The notes: generated by a model not told the origin, from the letters alone. Counted from the stretch's first letter, positions 27,523-35,639 are shown. The stretch is 62,668 nt of DNA from Actinomycetes bacterium (GCA_029547745.1 JAKPOQ010000145.1:1-62668), one strand, 5' to 3'. Numbers and translations: made by a program.

Positions 27523-28155
27523 TCAGAGGCGCGCGACAAGCTCGGCGAGCTTGTCGCGCGCCTTCGCCGTCACCGCTTCGTACAGGCTCGTGCCGTGGCT
27601 GTCCATGGCGACGACCAGGGGTCCGAAGTCACGCACGCGGAACTTCCACAGGCATTCGGGCATCAGTTCCTCGAACTCGACCTCCTCGATGGCCTCGATC
27701 TGGGTCGTCTCGAGGGCCGCGGCCCCGCCCGTGACGGCGAGGTACACGCCGCCGAACTCCTGCAGGACCGGCAACGAGTCGGCGAGCAGGCCGCCCTTGC
27801 CGATGATCGCGCGTACCCCGTACTGCTCCATGAGCCCGCGCGTGAAACGGTCCATGCGGGCGCTGGTCGTGGTCCCGATGCAGAGCTTCTCGTAGCGCCC
27901 TTCGCCGAGGGCGCGCACGTTCGGGGCGGTGTGGAGCACGGCGGCGCCGGTGAGGTCCATGCGCGGCATCTCGCCGCGATCGAAGATGGCGATCTGCGTC
28001 GCGTCGCGGATGCCGATCACGTGTCCCTCGAGGCGCAACCGGTCGCCGGCGTGCAAGGTGCGCAGGGCGTCGAGGTCGGTGACGGGGAAGGTGAGGCGCC
28101 GCTCGTTCGCGCCGGTCTCGTGCGCCGTCGTCTCGTCGTAGCGCTCAGAAGCCAT
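27523..28155 (-). CDS. Class I fumarase / tartrate dehydratase-type hydro-lyase, beta subunit
   Basis: A 210-aa subunit of the iron-sulfur, two-subunit hydro-lyase family (fumarate hydratase class I, L-tartrate dehydratase). Conserved blocks include HAGDRLRLEGHVIGIRDATQ, YEKLCIGTTTSARMD, IGKGG and the late DFGPLVVAMDSHGTSLYE. It pairs with the alpha subunit just upstream, whose stop it overlaps by 11 bp. Together they would interconvert fumarate and malate, or act on a tartrate-like substrate; sequence alone does not separate these. Confidence 0.9.
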   Translation of the reverse strand: MASERYDETTAHETGANERRLTFPVTDLDALRTLHAGDRLRLEGHVIGIRDATQIAIFDRGEMPRMDLTGAAVLHTAPNVRALGEGRYEKLCIGTTTSARMDRFTRGLMEQYGVRAIIGKGGLLADSLPVLQEFGGVYLAVTGGAAALETTQIEAIEEVEFEELMPECLWKFRVRDFGPLVVAMDSHGTSLYEAVTAKARDKLAELVARL

Positions 28156-29086
28156 AGGTGACCTCCCCGGCAGGCGTGACGACGGCGCTCGCCCGGCGCG
28201 CCGCCCAGCACTGGAGGTTCACCGAGACGGGGTTCTGGGTGATGTGCGTGTGCGCCCATTCGATGTTGACGGCCAGGGCGGTGGTGCGGCCGCCGAGGCC
28301 CATGGGGCCGATCCCGAGTTCGTTCGCCGCCGCGAGAAGCTCGTCCTCGAGGGCGGCGACGGCCGGGTCGTCGCTGCGAGTGCCGAGCGGCCGCAGGACC
28401 GCCTTCTTGGCGAGGGCGGCGCACAGGTCGGCGGTGCCGCCGAGGCCGACGCCGACGACTGTCGGCGGGCAGGGCTTGGGTCCTGCCTCGACGATGCACT
28501 CGAGGACGAAGCGCTTGACCGCCCTTACGCCGTCGGCGGGGACGAACATCCTGAGGAAGCTCATGTTCTCGCTTCCCGAGCCCTTGGGCAGGCAGTGCAG
28601 CTTGAGGGCGTCGACGGGCAGGCTGGCGTGGCCGGCGACGGACTCGTAGTGCATCGCCGGCAGGTACCGGCCCGTGTTCGTCCCCGTGTTCTTGCGTGTG
28701 ACCGGGTGGACGGCGTTGGGGCGCAGCGGGTGTTCGAGGGTGGCACGCTCGACGCCCTTCTTCACCGCGGCGCTCACGCGCGCGAGGTTCAGCGGACAGT
28801 CCTCGCCGACCTCGAGCCAGAAGACGACCGTGCCGGTGTCCTGACAGACGAGGTTGTCGTCGCGTTCGGCGACGGCGACGTTCTCCAGCATGATGTCGAG
28901 GAAGCTCCGGGCGCCGGGATCGGTCTCGTTCGCGCGCGCCCGGACCAGCGCCTCCTTGAGGTCCGGCGGCAGCACCTTCAGGGCGCGCAGGTAGGTCTGC
29001 TTGGCGGCCTCTTCCACGGCCACGTAGGCGGCGGTGCAGGCGACGTCGCGGGCCGAGGGCGGGCGTGTGTCGGACGACGGTGGCAT
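28145..29086 (-). CDS. Class I fumarase / tartrate dehydratase-type hydro-lyase, alpha subunit
   Basis: A 313-aa alpha subunit that holds the 4Fe-4S cluster. The three expected cysteines appear in DNLVCQDTG, LHCLPKGSGSEN or its neighbourhood, and GPKPCPPTVVGVGLGG. TRKNTGTNTGRYLPA is a family signature. The ATG at 29086 is preceded by GGAG at 6 nt; ATG 29104 would add six residues but has a poorly spaced site. The gene is co-directional with the beta subunit and oxygen sensitivity is expected. Confidence 0.9.
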   Translation of the reverse strand: MPPSSDTRPPSARDVACTAAYVAVEEAAKQTYLRALKVLPPDLKEALVRARANETDPGARSFLDIMLENVAVAERDDNLVCQDTGTVVFWLEVGEDCPLNLARVSAAVKKGVERATLEHPLRPNAVHPVTRKNTGTNTGRYLPAMHYESVAGHASLPVDALKLHCLPKGSGSENMSFLRMFVPADGVRAVKRFVLECIVEAGPKPCPPTVVGVGLGGTADLCAALAKKAVLRPLGTRSDDPAVAALEDELLAAANELGIGPMGLGGRTTALAVNIEWAHTHITQNPVSVNLQCWAARRASAVVTPAGEVTYGF

Positions 29087-29167
29087 GGGGACTCCGGGTC
29101 GCATGATGGGCAGCGCCTTCAGTGTACGGAGCGAAAGCCGGCGCGTCACTCGCCCGCAGCAGTCCCG

Positions 29168-29640
29168 CTACCCCCTGAAGAGCATCATCAGCCCGCTCAG
29201 CAGGAGGACGGCGGCGAGGAGGCCGCGCACGCCCGGGTCGGCGCGCGGACGGTCAGATGTGAGCCGACGCTGACGCCCGGCACAGAGCCGATCAGCAGGG
29301 AGTCGACCATCCGGAGGTCGACGTTCCCGTAGCCGAGCTGGGCGAGGCCGGTGACGCCGAGCAGGATCGTGGCATGGAAGACGTCTGTGCCGACGACGCG
29401 GCTGGCGGCGGAGGGACCCGCGTGCGGGTGTGAGGTAGGTGACGACCACAACCACGGCCCACAGGGCGAGTGTCGGCCACCAGATGCCGCGCCGCGCCGC
29501 GAGCGCCCGGCTCCGTCAGTGGGGCGTCGACGACCGTCCCGTCCGGGTCGACCTCCTCCGCTGCGACGTACTCAGCCGCGGCGTCCATGGCCGCGCGCCG
29601 GCGCCGCCCTGCCCCCGTCAACGACGGAGCCCTCGGTCAC
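29168..29640 (-). pseudogene. Remnant of a TauE/SafE-type membrane exporter
   Basis: Reading the minus strand, membrane-protein sequence appears in pieces across frames: a lead-in with AAMDAAAEYVAAEEVDPDG, then VVVVVTYLTP in a second frame, then GTDVFHATILLGVTGLAQLG and IGSVPGVSVGSHLTVRAP in a third, and finally RGLLAAVLLLSGLMMLF back in the second. The last pieces match the C-terminal half of TauE/SafE anion exporters. At least two frameshifts and a missing N-terminal half mark it as a pseudogene unless the assembly is wrong. Its place next to cysH fits a former sulfite or sulfonate exporter. Confidence 0.65.
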
Positions 29641-29672
29641 TCCAGGGCGCTCGGGTCGCGATGCTGGGCAGG

Positions 29673-30389
29673 TCAGGCGTTCGCCCCGACCTTCAGCGGG
29701 CGCGTGTGGATGCCGCACTCGCCGCCACACTTGCTGGTCCCGATCCAGCGGCCGTCGCGCTCGTTCGCGCCCGTCGTGATGCGCGTACAAGGTTCGCAAC
29801 CGAGGGAGCGGTACCCCTCGGCGTAGAGGGGGTTCACCGGGATGCCGTTGACGGCGATGTACTGCCACACCTCGCGTTCGTGCCAGGGCAGGATCGGGTT
29901 CAGCTTCAACAAGCCCTCGTCACGCTCTTCGACCTCGAGGTAGTCGGTACGGGTCCGACCCTCGGTGCAGCGCAGGCCGGTGACCCAGCAGGTCACGCCC
30001 ATCTCCTCGATCGCCCAGCGCACGGGCTGGACCTTGAGCAGGTCGCAGCACCTGTCCGGATCGGTCTTGTAGAGGCCGTCGGGGATGTCGGCCGTGTTCT
30101 CGAAGACGCGCGTCTCGGGATATCGGGCGACCAGCTCGCGCATGAACTTCTTGGTCGCGGCCGGCTTGTAGCGCGTGGTGACGACGAAACCGCGGATCTT
30201 CGGGCTCACGCGCTTGGCGAGATCCCAGACCACGACGGAGTCCTTGCCCAGGCTGTTGGCGACGACGAGACCGTCGCCGTGCTGCGCGTAGTAGTGGTCG
30301 ATGAGCTCGAGCGAACGGTCGACCTTTTGTTTGAAGTTCAGGTTGTCGACCAGCTCATGGATCTCGGCGGGTGTCGTCGCGTGCTGCAT
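29673..30389 (-). CDS. cysH: Assimilatory APS/PAPS reductase
   Basis: Reduces activated sulfate to sulfite with thioredoxin. The PP-loop reads NSLGKDSVV (about 45-53). The iron-sulfur type is shown by DPDRCCDLLK, GLRCTEGRTRTD, GCEPCTR and the C-terminal GGECGIH, a set diagnostic of APS reductases with a 4Fe-4S cluster. Length, 238 aa, is normal. The ATG has an excellent AAGGAGGAGAC leader. The 137 bp upstream, between it and the LysR gene, contain a LysR-type palindrome. No ATP sulfurylase or sulfite reductase gene is in the window. Confidence 0.92.
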   Translation of the reverse strand: MQHATTPAEIHELVDNLNFKQKVDRSLELIDHYYAQHGDGLVVANSLGKDSVVVWDLAKRVSPKIRGFVVTTRYKPAATKKFMRELVARYPETRVFENTADIPDGLYKTDPDRCCDLLKVQPVRWAIEEMGVTCWVTGLRCTEGRTRTDYLEVEERDEGLLKLNPILPWHEREVWQYIAVNGIPVNPLYAEGYRSLGCEPCTRITTGANERDGRWIGTSKCGGECGIHTRPLKVGANA

Positions 30390-30422
30390 GTCTCCTCCTT
30401 GCGGGCCGCGGAAGCAGCATGG

Positions 30423-30444
30423 CATAAGATGCAGAACTCTTATG
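30423..30444. promoter_or_regulatory. Candidate LysR-type operator upstream of cysH
   Basis: CATAAGA, 8 nt, TCTTATG: a perfect 7-bp inverted repeat in an unusually AT-rich stretch, 34 bp before the cysH start and downstream of a LysR gene. The geometry fits LysR-family sites of CysB/CysR type. A nearby ATAG/CTAT-rich segment (30445-30465) may hold a second half-site. Confidence 0.55.
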
Positions 30445-30526
30445 GTAGCTATCTATCCTGATAATCAGAGCACCGTATCCCGGAGTGCGGAGTGCGTCAA
30501 GCCCGGGTGACGGGTCTTGCAGCGGC

Positions 30527-31429
30527 TCAGGAAGAGGCGCCGTACTGCTCGCGGAAGAAGGCGAGCAGGGCCTCGGCCGCCCGCGACAGGACACGGGTCC
30601 GCGAGCGCACCGTGTGGAAGTCGCGGCGGATCTCGAAGTCCCTCACGGGGACGACGACGAGCAGCCCGTGCTCGAGTTCGGGGCCGACGGCCCAACGGCT
30701 GACGAAGGTGACGCCCCCGCCGGCGATCGCCGCCTGCTTGGCCGACTCCATGAGGCCCATCTCGGCGGCGATGTTGAGCTGCTCGGGACGCACGCCGGCG
30801 GCCTTGAGGTGGTCCTCGACGACGGCGCGGATGCCGGCGCCCTGTTGCTGCACGATCTGTGGTTCGGCGACGAGCTCGGCGAGGGTGACGTCGTCGCGCG
30901 ACGCCCAGGGGTGCGTAGGGCTGCAGACGAGGACGACCTCGTCGCGCACAAGCGGCTCGACGGTCAGATCGGGACGGTGGGTAGGTGCGCCGACGGCGCC
31001 GATCTCGAACTCGCGCGCGACGACACGCTCGATCACCTCGTGGGTGTCGTCGACGTGGAGCGAGACGCGCACGCCCGGGTAGAGCTTGCGGAAGCGCGTC
31101 AGCAGGCCGGGCAGGACATGTTCGCCCGGCCCCGTCGACGCGCCCATCACGACGTGCCCGGCGACGAGCTCGCCGAGGTCGAGGATCTCGGTGCAGGCGC
31201 GCTCGTGGAGGGCGAGGATCTCGCGTGCGTAGCGGTAGAGCACCTGGCCGGCGTCCGTCGGGGTGATGCGCCGGTTCGAGCGGTCGAGAAGGGTGGTCTT
31301 GAGCTCGCGCTCAAGGGTGTGGACCTGCTGGCTTGCGGCCGGCTGCGTGATGCCCACGTCCTCAGCGGCGAGCGAGAAGCTGTGCCGTTCGACGATACGG
31401 CAGAAGAGCCGCAGTTGACGGATGTCCAT
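30527..31429 (-). CDS. LysR-family transcriptional regulator, CysB/CysL-like
   Basis: A 300-aa LysR protein. The N-terminal winged HTH is clear (MDIRQLRLFCRIVERHSFSLAAEDVGITQPAASQQVHTLE), followed by the ligand-binding domain with GASTGPGEHVLPGLL and VVLVCSPTHPWA. It lies directly upstream of cysH on the same strand, so a role in sulfate-assimilation control is likely. The effector would be O-acetylserine, APS or another sulfur signal, which cannot be told from the sequence. Confidence 0.9.
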   Translation of the reverse strand: MDIRQLRLFCRIVERHSFSLAAEDVGITQPAASQQVHTLERELKTTLLDRSNRRITPTDAGQVLYRYAREILALHERACTEILDLGELVAGHVVMGASTGPGEHVLPGLLTRFRKLYPGVRVSLHVDDTHEVIERVVAREFEIGAVGAPTHRPDLTVEPLVRDEVVLVCSPTHPWASRDDVTLAELVAEPQIVQQQGAGIRAVVEDHLKAAGVRPEQLNIAAEMGLMESAKQAAIAGGGVTFVSRWAVGPELEHGLLVVVPVRDFEIRRDFHTVRSRTRVLSRAAEALLAFFREQYGASS

Positions 31430-31825
31430 GCGTCAAGCTTATCGCAGCCATGCCAACGACGGGCGGGCGGCAGAGGCGTCGATCTCGTGCGGCGGGCGGT
31501 CTCGGGCACAGCTCGCTCGTGACAGGAGGTCGGAGATGGCGGGTTCGACGGGAGAAGGCGGGGCGACTGCCGGCCGGGCGGCTGTGCCCGCCGCCATCCT
31601 GACGCTGGGGCAGGCGTGCGGGTGACTCGCTCCCGGGCTCGCGGGACCCCTCGCGGGCAAGGCGCTCGCGGAGATGATGATGGTCGACGGTGGGGACCAG
31701 TGCACCGCCGCGTCGATCGTCGGCCGCGTCATGACGCAGGCGGCGATCGCCCTCGACAGCGCGGGTCCCCCACGACCGTCTCGGACGATGACGGTGTGCC
31801 GCGTGCCGTGGGCGGACCGTCTCAA
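31430..31825 (+). other. Gene-poor stretch with a TGA-interrupted open frame
   Basis: No complete gene is supported here. An ATG at 31536 with a GGAGGTCGGAG leader opens a 29-codon frame. This ends at TGA 31623-31625 and then continues open, with GC-ending codons, for about 50 more codons (LAGKALAEMMMVDGGDQ, then IVGRVMTQAAIALDSA). A 5-bp hairpin (31631-31646) follows the TGA. The simplest reading is a decayed gene divergent from the LysR gene. I do not recognise the family. Confidence 0.3.
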
Positions 31826-33016
31826 TCACGGCGAAGGCTCACGGTGCAGGATACGTCCGAGGCGCGTCGGTCTCGGTTGCCGGTGCGCGAGAGCGAGGAT
31901 CTCGTCGACGAACACCTGTGGGTCGCGACGTTCGACGGCGAGGACGCGCGGGTCCTTCTTGTGCGGGGCGATGTCGGCGACGTTTCGAACGCGCTTCAGA
32001 CGGCCGTCGGCGAGCAGTGTCGCGTCGACGGCGGTCGGCGTCCGTCGCGACAGCGTGTAGGCGGGCGTCCCCAGGGCGACGGCCTCACGTTCCATCACGC
32101 CGCCGGAGCCGAGGACGAAGTCCGCGGCAGCGACCAGGCTGACGCCGTCGACGGGGCCGTCGGGCAAGACCAGACCGGGCGATCCAAGGGCGGCGAAGCG
32201 GCGGCGCTGGTCGTCTGAGCGGGCCAGGACGACAAGGGTGAGGTCGGGTCGCGCCGCGAGCTTGGCGACGAGGGTCTCGAACTCTGCCGCCGTCGCATCT
32301 CCGCCAGACACAGGGTGCGAGGCAGCGGCGTCTGCCGCGGCTGTTGCGAGGGGCTCGGTGCCCGTTTGGGCCTTGTGGTCGTCCCCGGGCGGCAGGGCGG
32401 GCGGAGTCCCGGGATACGCACCGTGGTCGGGGTCGTGCGCGTCGCGAGGCGGGCGCACGACCCCGACCACGGTGCGTTCGTCGACGCCGAGCTTGCCGAG
32501 GACGTCCGCATCGGGGCGAAAGTCGTGCAGGTAGTACTCCTCCCTGAAGCCGGGAAAGCGAAACAGCTTGTCGCGCGCGGCGCCGAGGGCGTGAAGCTTG
32601 TGCAACGGCACAGCGTCCGGCACGGCGACCCGGTCTACCAGGCGGACGTTGACGGCGTCGGTGCCTCGAGGGCGCTCGTCGTCGAGCACGGTGAGTCGTG
32701 GCACGCCGAGCGCCCAGGCGGTCAAGACGAAGTCGCCTGCATGGCTGCCCACGGCGACGTCGAAGCGTCCGCTCGAGGCCGACGCGAGCAATTGCGCCGT
32801 GCGGTTGACGAACCCGACCGCGCGCGTCCCGGCGCCGCCGCCGTGATGCTGCCCCGTCAGCACGGCGACGGGGCCCAGACGGCGCATCATGAGGTCGGCG
32901 CTGGCGAAGCGCCGTGCCGTCAGCGTGACGACGTGCCCCTGCTCTTCGAGACGCCGGACAAGCGGCGCGAAGAAGAGGACGTGGGACGAGTCGGTGATGT
33001 CGACCCAGACTCTCAC
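31826..33016 (-). CDS. DUF354 family protein (GT-B-like)
   Basis: A 396-aa member of the DUF354 family, related in fold to MurG and UDP-GlcNAc 2-epimerase. The start VWVDITDSSHVLFFAPLVRRLEEQGHVV is typical, as are VGSHAGDFVLTAWALGVPRL and the C-terminal DFVLGSGGVMEREAVALGTPAY. A low-complexity insert at about 175-230, partly encoded by a long inverted repeat, separates the two halves and is not usual. The gene ends the run that includes the DegT aminotransferase, so it probably belongs to the glycan locus as a transferase or sugar-nucleotide enzyme. Confidence 0.82.
   Translation of the reverse strand: MRVWVDITDSSHVLFFAPLVRRLEEQGHVVTLTARRFASADLMMRRLGPVAVLTGQHHGGGAGTRAVGFVNRTAQLLASASSGRFDVAVGSHAGDFVLTAWALGVPRLTVLDDERPRGTDAVNVRLVDRVAVPDAVPLHKLHALGAARDKLFRFPGFREEYYLHDFRPDADVLGKLGVDERTVVGVVRPPRDAHDPDHGAYPGTPPALPPGDDHKAQTGTEPLATAAADAAASHPVSGGDATAAEFETLVAKLAARPDLTLVVLARSDDQRRRFAALGSPGLVLPDGPVDGVSLVAAADFVLGSGGVMEREAVALGTPAYTLSRRTPTAVDATLLADGRLKRVRNVADIAPHKKDPRVLAVERRDPQVFVDEILALAHRQPRPTRLGRILHREPSP
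32416..32477. repeat. Perfect inverted repeat, 25-bp arms, inside a CDS
   Basis: Arms 32416-32440 and 32453-32477 are exact reverse complements around a 12-nt spacer. They encode the segment VGVVRPPRDAHDPDHGAY of the DUF354 protein, at the edge of its unusual insert. Confidence 0.9.
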
Positions 33017-33029
33017 GTGGTCTTCATTA

Positions 33030-33084
33030 GCCGGGGCCGGAGGGGCCTGCCGCGCGGGGCGCGGCAGGCCCCTCCGGCCCCGGC
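33030..33084. repeat. Perfect inverted repeat, 26-bp arms, between two genes
   Basis: Arms 33030-33055 and 33059-33084 are exact reverse complements around a GGG loop. It fills most of the 75-bp gap between the DegT and DUF354 genes, both on the minus strand. There is no U-run. It could uncouple expression of the two genes. Confidence 0.9.
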
Positions 33085-33091
33085 CCCTGTC

Positions 33092-34189
33092 TCAGCCCAG
33101 CCCCGCGGCCACAGCGGCTGCGACCTCCCCGACCTGCCTCTCGGTGAGGTTCGGGTGCATCGGCAGGGCGAGGTTCTGGGCGGCGGCGGCGTCGGTGACG
33201 GGGAAGTCGCCCACCTTGTGACCCATATCGGCGAACACGGGCTGCAGATGGCAGGGCGTCACATAGTACGCGGCGCAGTCGACCTGACGCTCCTTGCACG
33301 CGGCCGCGATCGCGTCGCGCCGCGGGTGGCGGATGACGTAGAGATGGTAGACGTGCGTCGAGCCTTCGGGAACGCAGGGGCGCAGCACCTCGCGCGGCAG
33401 GTACGCGTCGTACCAGGCGGCGACCTGGGCGCGACGCGCGTTCCAGGCGTCGACGACCTCGAGTTCGACGCGCAGGATCGCCGCCTGCACCTCGTCGAGC
33501 CGCGAATTGAAGCCGATGGCCGTGAACGTCTTCTTGTCTCTGCTCCCGTGGAAGCGCAACTCGCGCACGGTCTGCAGCAGCTCGGGCTCGTGTCCGGTCA
33601 CGAGGCCTCCGTCGCCGAAGGCGCCGAGATTCTTGGTCGGGAAGAAGCTGAACACCCCGAGGTCGCCGAGGCTGCCGGTGCGGCGCCCCCCGTACGTCGC
33701 GCCCCACGCCTGGCAGGCGTCTTCGACGACGGCGATGCCGTGCCGGTCGGCGACGGCGTTGACGGCGTCGGCGTCGGCCGGCAGGCCGAAGAGGTCGACC
33801 GGCATGACGGCCTTCGTCCTCGCCGTGATCGCCGCCTCGAGCTGTTCCGGATCCATGGTAAGCGTGTCGGGGCGGATGTCGACGAACACAGGCGTCGCGC
33901 CGGTCTGGGCGATCGCCTCGACGCTGGCATAGAAGGTGAACGGCACGGTGACGACCTCATCCCCCGGTCCGACCCCAAGGGCGCGGAGGGCGATCGTCAG
34001 GCCGTCGGTGCCGTTGCCGACGCCGACGGCCCCGGCCGTGCCGAGGTACGCCGCCGCCTCCTCTTCGAACGCCTTCACGTTCGGTCCCAGGATCGCCCTG
34101 CCGCTGCGCAGGACCGCGAGCACGGCGCTCTCGATGCGCTCTTGCAGCTCGGCGTACTGTCCCTTGATGTCCATCAGGCCGACGGCCAT
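33092..34189 (-). CDS. DegT/DnrJ/EryC1-family sugar aminotransferase
   Basis: A 365-aa PLP aminotransferase that makes amino sugars from keto-sugar nucleotides. The PLP lysine sits in FSFFPTKNLGAFGDGG, and GNGTDGLTIALRALGVGPGDEV, TVPFTFYASVEAI and VEDACQAWGA are family blocks. The start ATG follows AAGGAGG at 8 nt. Placed beside DUF354 and near two hexapeptide acyltransferases, it probably supplies an amino sugar for the glycan. It is divergent from the LacI gene across 371 bp. Confidence 0.92.
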   Translation of the reverse strand: MAVGLMDIKGQYAELQERIESAVLAVLRSGRAILGPNVKAFEEEAAAYLGTAGAVGVGNGTDGLTIALRALGVGPGDEVVTVPFTFYASVEAIAQTGATPVFVDIRPDTLTMDPEQLEAAITARTKAVMPVDLFGLPADADAVNAVADRHGIAVVEDACQAWGATYGGRRTGSLGDLGVFSFFPTKNLGAFGDGGLVTGHEPELLQTVRELRFHGSRDKKTFTAIGFNSRLDEVQAAILRVELEVVDAWNARRAQVAAWYDAYLPREVLRPCVPEGSTHVYHLYVIRHPRRDAIAAACKERQVDCAAYYVTPCHLQPVFADMGHKVGDFPVTDAAAAQNLALPMHPNLTERQVGEVAAAVAAGLG

Positions 34190-34560
34190 GGGCGTGCCTC
34201 CTTGGTCCGGGTCGGCCGGTCACGCTACCACGGCAGGGGAGGAGCGGCCACCAGAGTCTTCGCGGCGGTGCGATTCGTCGTCGACAAGCACGCGCCGCAG
34301 AGTGAGGGCCGCTCAGTGATCGCGGATCACAGGCCCTGGCTGATCTGGGCGACCAATCTGTCGTCGTTGTGTGTGGCATGAACACCGTTCGTCGTACCTT
34401 CCGGTCCGCGTACTACGTTGCTCCCCGTCCACGGAGCATCGCCAGGGAAGGGTGCCGCGCGGTTCTGGTGTGGAGGGATTCGAGCGGGAATCGCGAGCTC
34501 GATGACGCTGCCGTTCCCGTCGCTGCTGTAAGCTTCATTGAAGCTAGCGGAAGGAGCAGG
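34190..34560. other. Divergent intergenic region between the glycan locus and the catabolic island
   Basis: The 371 bp hold no supportable gene. Two symmetric sites stand out: GTGATC-GCG-GATCAC (34316-34330), of GntR-like shape, and AGCTTCA-T-TGAAGCT (34531-34545) just before the LacI gene. Base composition falls here compared with the glycan locus, which marks the start of the island. Confidence 0.6.
34531..34545. promoter_or_regulatory. Candidate autoregulatory operator of the LacI gene
   Basis: AGCTTCA-T-TGAAGCT is a perfect 7-bp inverted repeat 16 bp before the GTG start, directly ahead of its GGAAGGAG ribosome site. Its sequence differs from the shared TTGACTRCGTATGY element, so autoregulation by the same protein is a guess. 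Confidence 0.4.
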
Positions 34561-35595
34561 GTGCCCAAGCGCCGAGCCAGGACGCACTCGTCATCGATCA
34601 CGAGTCACGACATCGCGAGGATGACCGGGGTGTCGCAGTCAACGGTGTCACGCGCCCTGCGCGGGGACCCACATGTTGCCGCAGCCACGCGCGAGCGCGT
34701 CCTCCAGGCAGCTCGGGAACTGAGATACGTGCCCAGCGATATCGGGCGCAGTCTCTCCACTCGTCTGACGCGTCGCATCGGCATGGTCGTGACCGACGTC
34801 GCGAACCCCTTCTACCCGTACCTCGTCGGACCACTTCACGATGTGCTGGACGAACTTGGCTATCGCATGGTCCTGTTTGCAGAGCGCGGCGAGGCCGGAG
34901 CGCTGGCCGACCGGCTCGCGGGCCAGTCGATCGACGGAGTCGTGCTCACGACTGCGATGCTGGAGTCGGAACTTGCTCGAGACCTGCATGCCCGGGGACT
35001 GCCGTTCGTGTTCCTGAATCGTGTTGCGGAGGGTGTGCCTGGGGATGTCGTGACGGTGGACAATGCGCTTGGTGCGTCACTCGTGGGTCATGAGGTCGTG
35101 CGTCGTGGCCACACCGATGTCGCTGCCATCTTCGGACCGCTAGAGACGAGCACGGGGCGAGACCGTGAGCGGGGCTTCCGGGTGGCTCTCGCGTCTGCGG
35201 GTGTCCAACTTCCCGAGGCTGCGGTTCGTCACGGGGACTACCACTATGACACCGGCTATGAAGGCATGCTCTCGATCATGTCCGGCACCGGCATGCGGCC
35301 GACCGCTGTGTTCTGCGGCAACGATGCCATCGCCATCGGCGCACTGAACGCCGCGCGGAAGGCCGGGGTGGCCGTTCCCGACGAGGTGTCCATCATCGGC
35401 TTCGACGACATCCCCATCGCAGACTGGGAACTCATACAGTTGACGACTGTCCACACGCCTGCGAGCGAGATGGCTGCGTCGGCCGGGCGCCTCCTTGTGG
35501 AGCGCATCGAGGCACGTCCCCGGGTTCTCGAACCCCGCATACGTATCTACGAACCGCATCTCGTCATGCGCCGGACCCTTGCCGACGTCAGTTAG
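34561..35595 (+). CDS. LacI-family transcriptional regulator
   Basis: A 344-aa repressor-type regulator. The N-terminal HTH reads SHDIARMTGVSQSTVSRALRGDPHV, followed by the hinge AARELRYVPSDIGRSLSTRLTRRIGMVV and a periplasmic-binding-protein-like core (VVTDVANPFYPYLVGPL, then FCGNDAIAIGALNAARKAGV and IIGFDDIPIADW). The GTG start has GGAAGGAGC in front. It opens the catabolic island, and three promoters inside the island share an element whose core, TGnnTRCGTAnnCA, has the CG-centred symmetry of LacI operators. The effector is unknown. Confidence 0.92.
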   Translation: MPKRRARTHSSSITSHDIARMTGVSQSTVSRALRGDPHVAAATRERVLQAARELRYVPSDIGRSLSTRLTRRIGMVVTDVANPFYPYLVGPLHDVLDELGYRMVLFAERGEAGALADRLAGQSIDGVVLTTAMLESELARDLHARGLPFVFLNRVAEGVPGDVVTVDNALGASLVGHEVVRRGHTDVAAIFGPLETSTGRDRERGFRVALASAGVQLPEAAVRHGDYHYDTGYEGMLSIMSGTGMRPTAVFCGNDAIAIGALNAARKAGVAVPDEVSIIGFDDIPIADWELIQLTTVHTPASEMAASAGRLLVERIEARPRVLEPRIRIYEPHLVMRRTLADVS

Positions 35596-35610
35596 GGCGT
35601 TTCTTCTCGC

Positions 35611-35639
35611 TTGACTACGTATGCAAACCGTGTCAAGAT
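35611..35639 (+). promoter_or_regulatory. Promoter with shared LacI-like operator, ahead of the PHP gene
   Basis: TTGACT (35611-35616), 17 nt, then CAAGAT (35634-35639). The element TTGACTACGTATGC recurs at the two other island promoters. TGACTACGTATGCA fits TGnnTACGTAnnCA, so a bound repressor would cover the -35 box and spacer. Confidence 0.6.

Noticed and set aside
22899-33084. The two gap hairpins as intrinsic terminators
   Set aside because: Stem stability is enough, but neither has a U-run on either strand, so I list them as repeats with unknown role.
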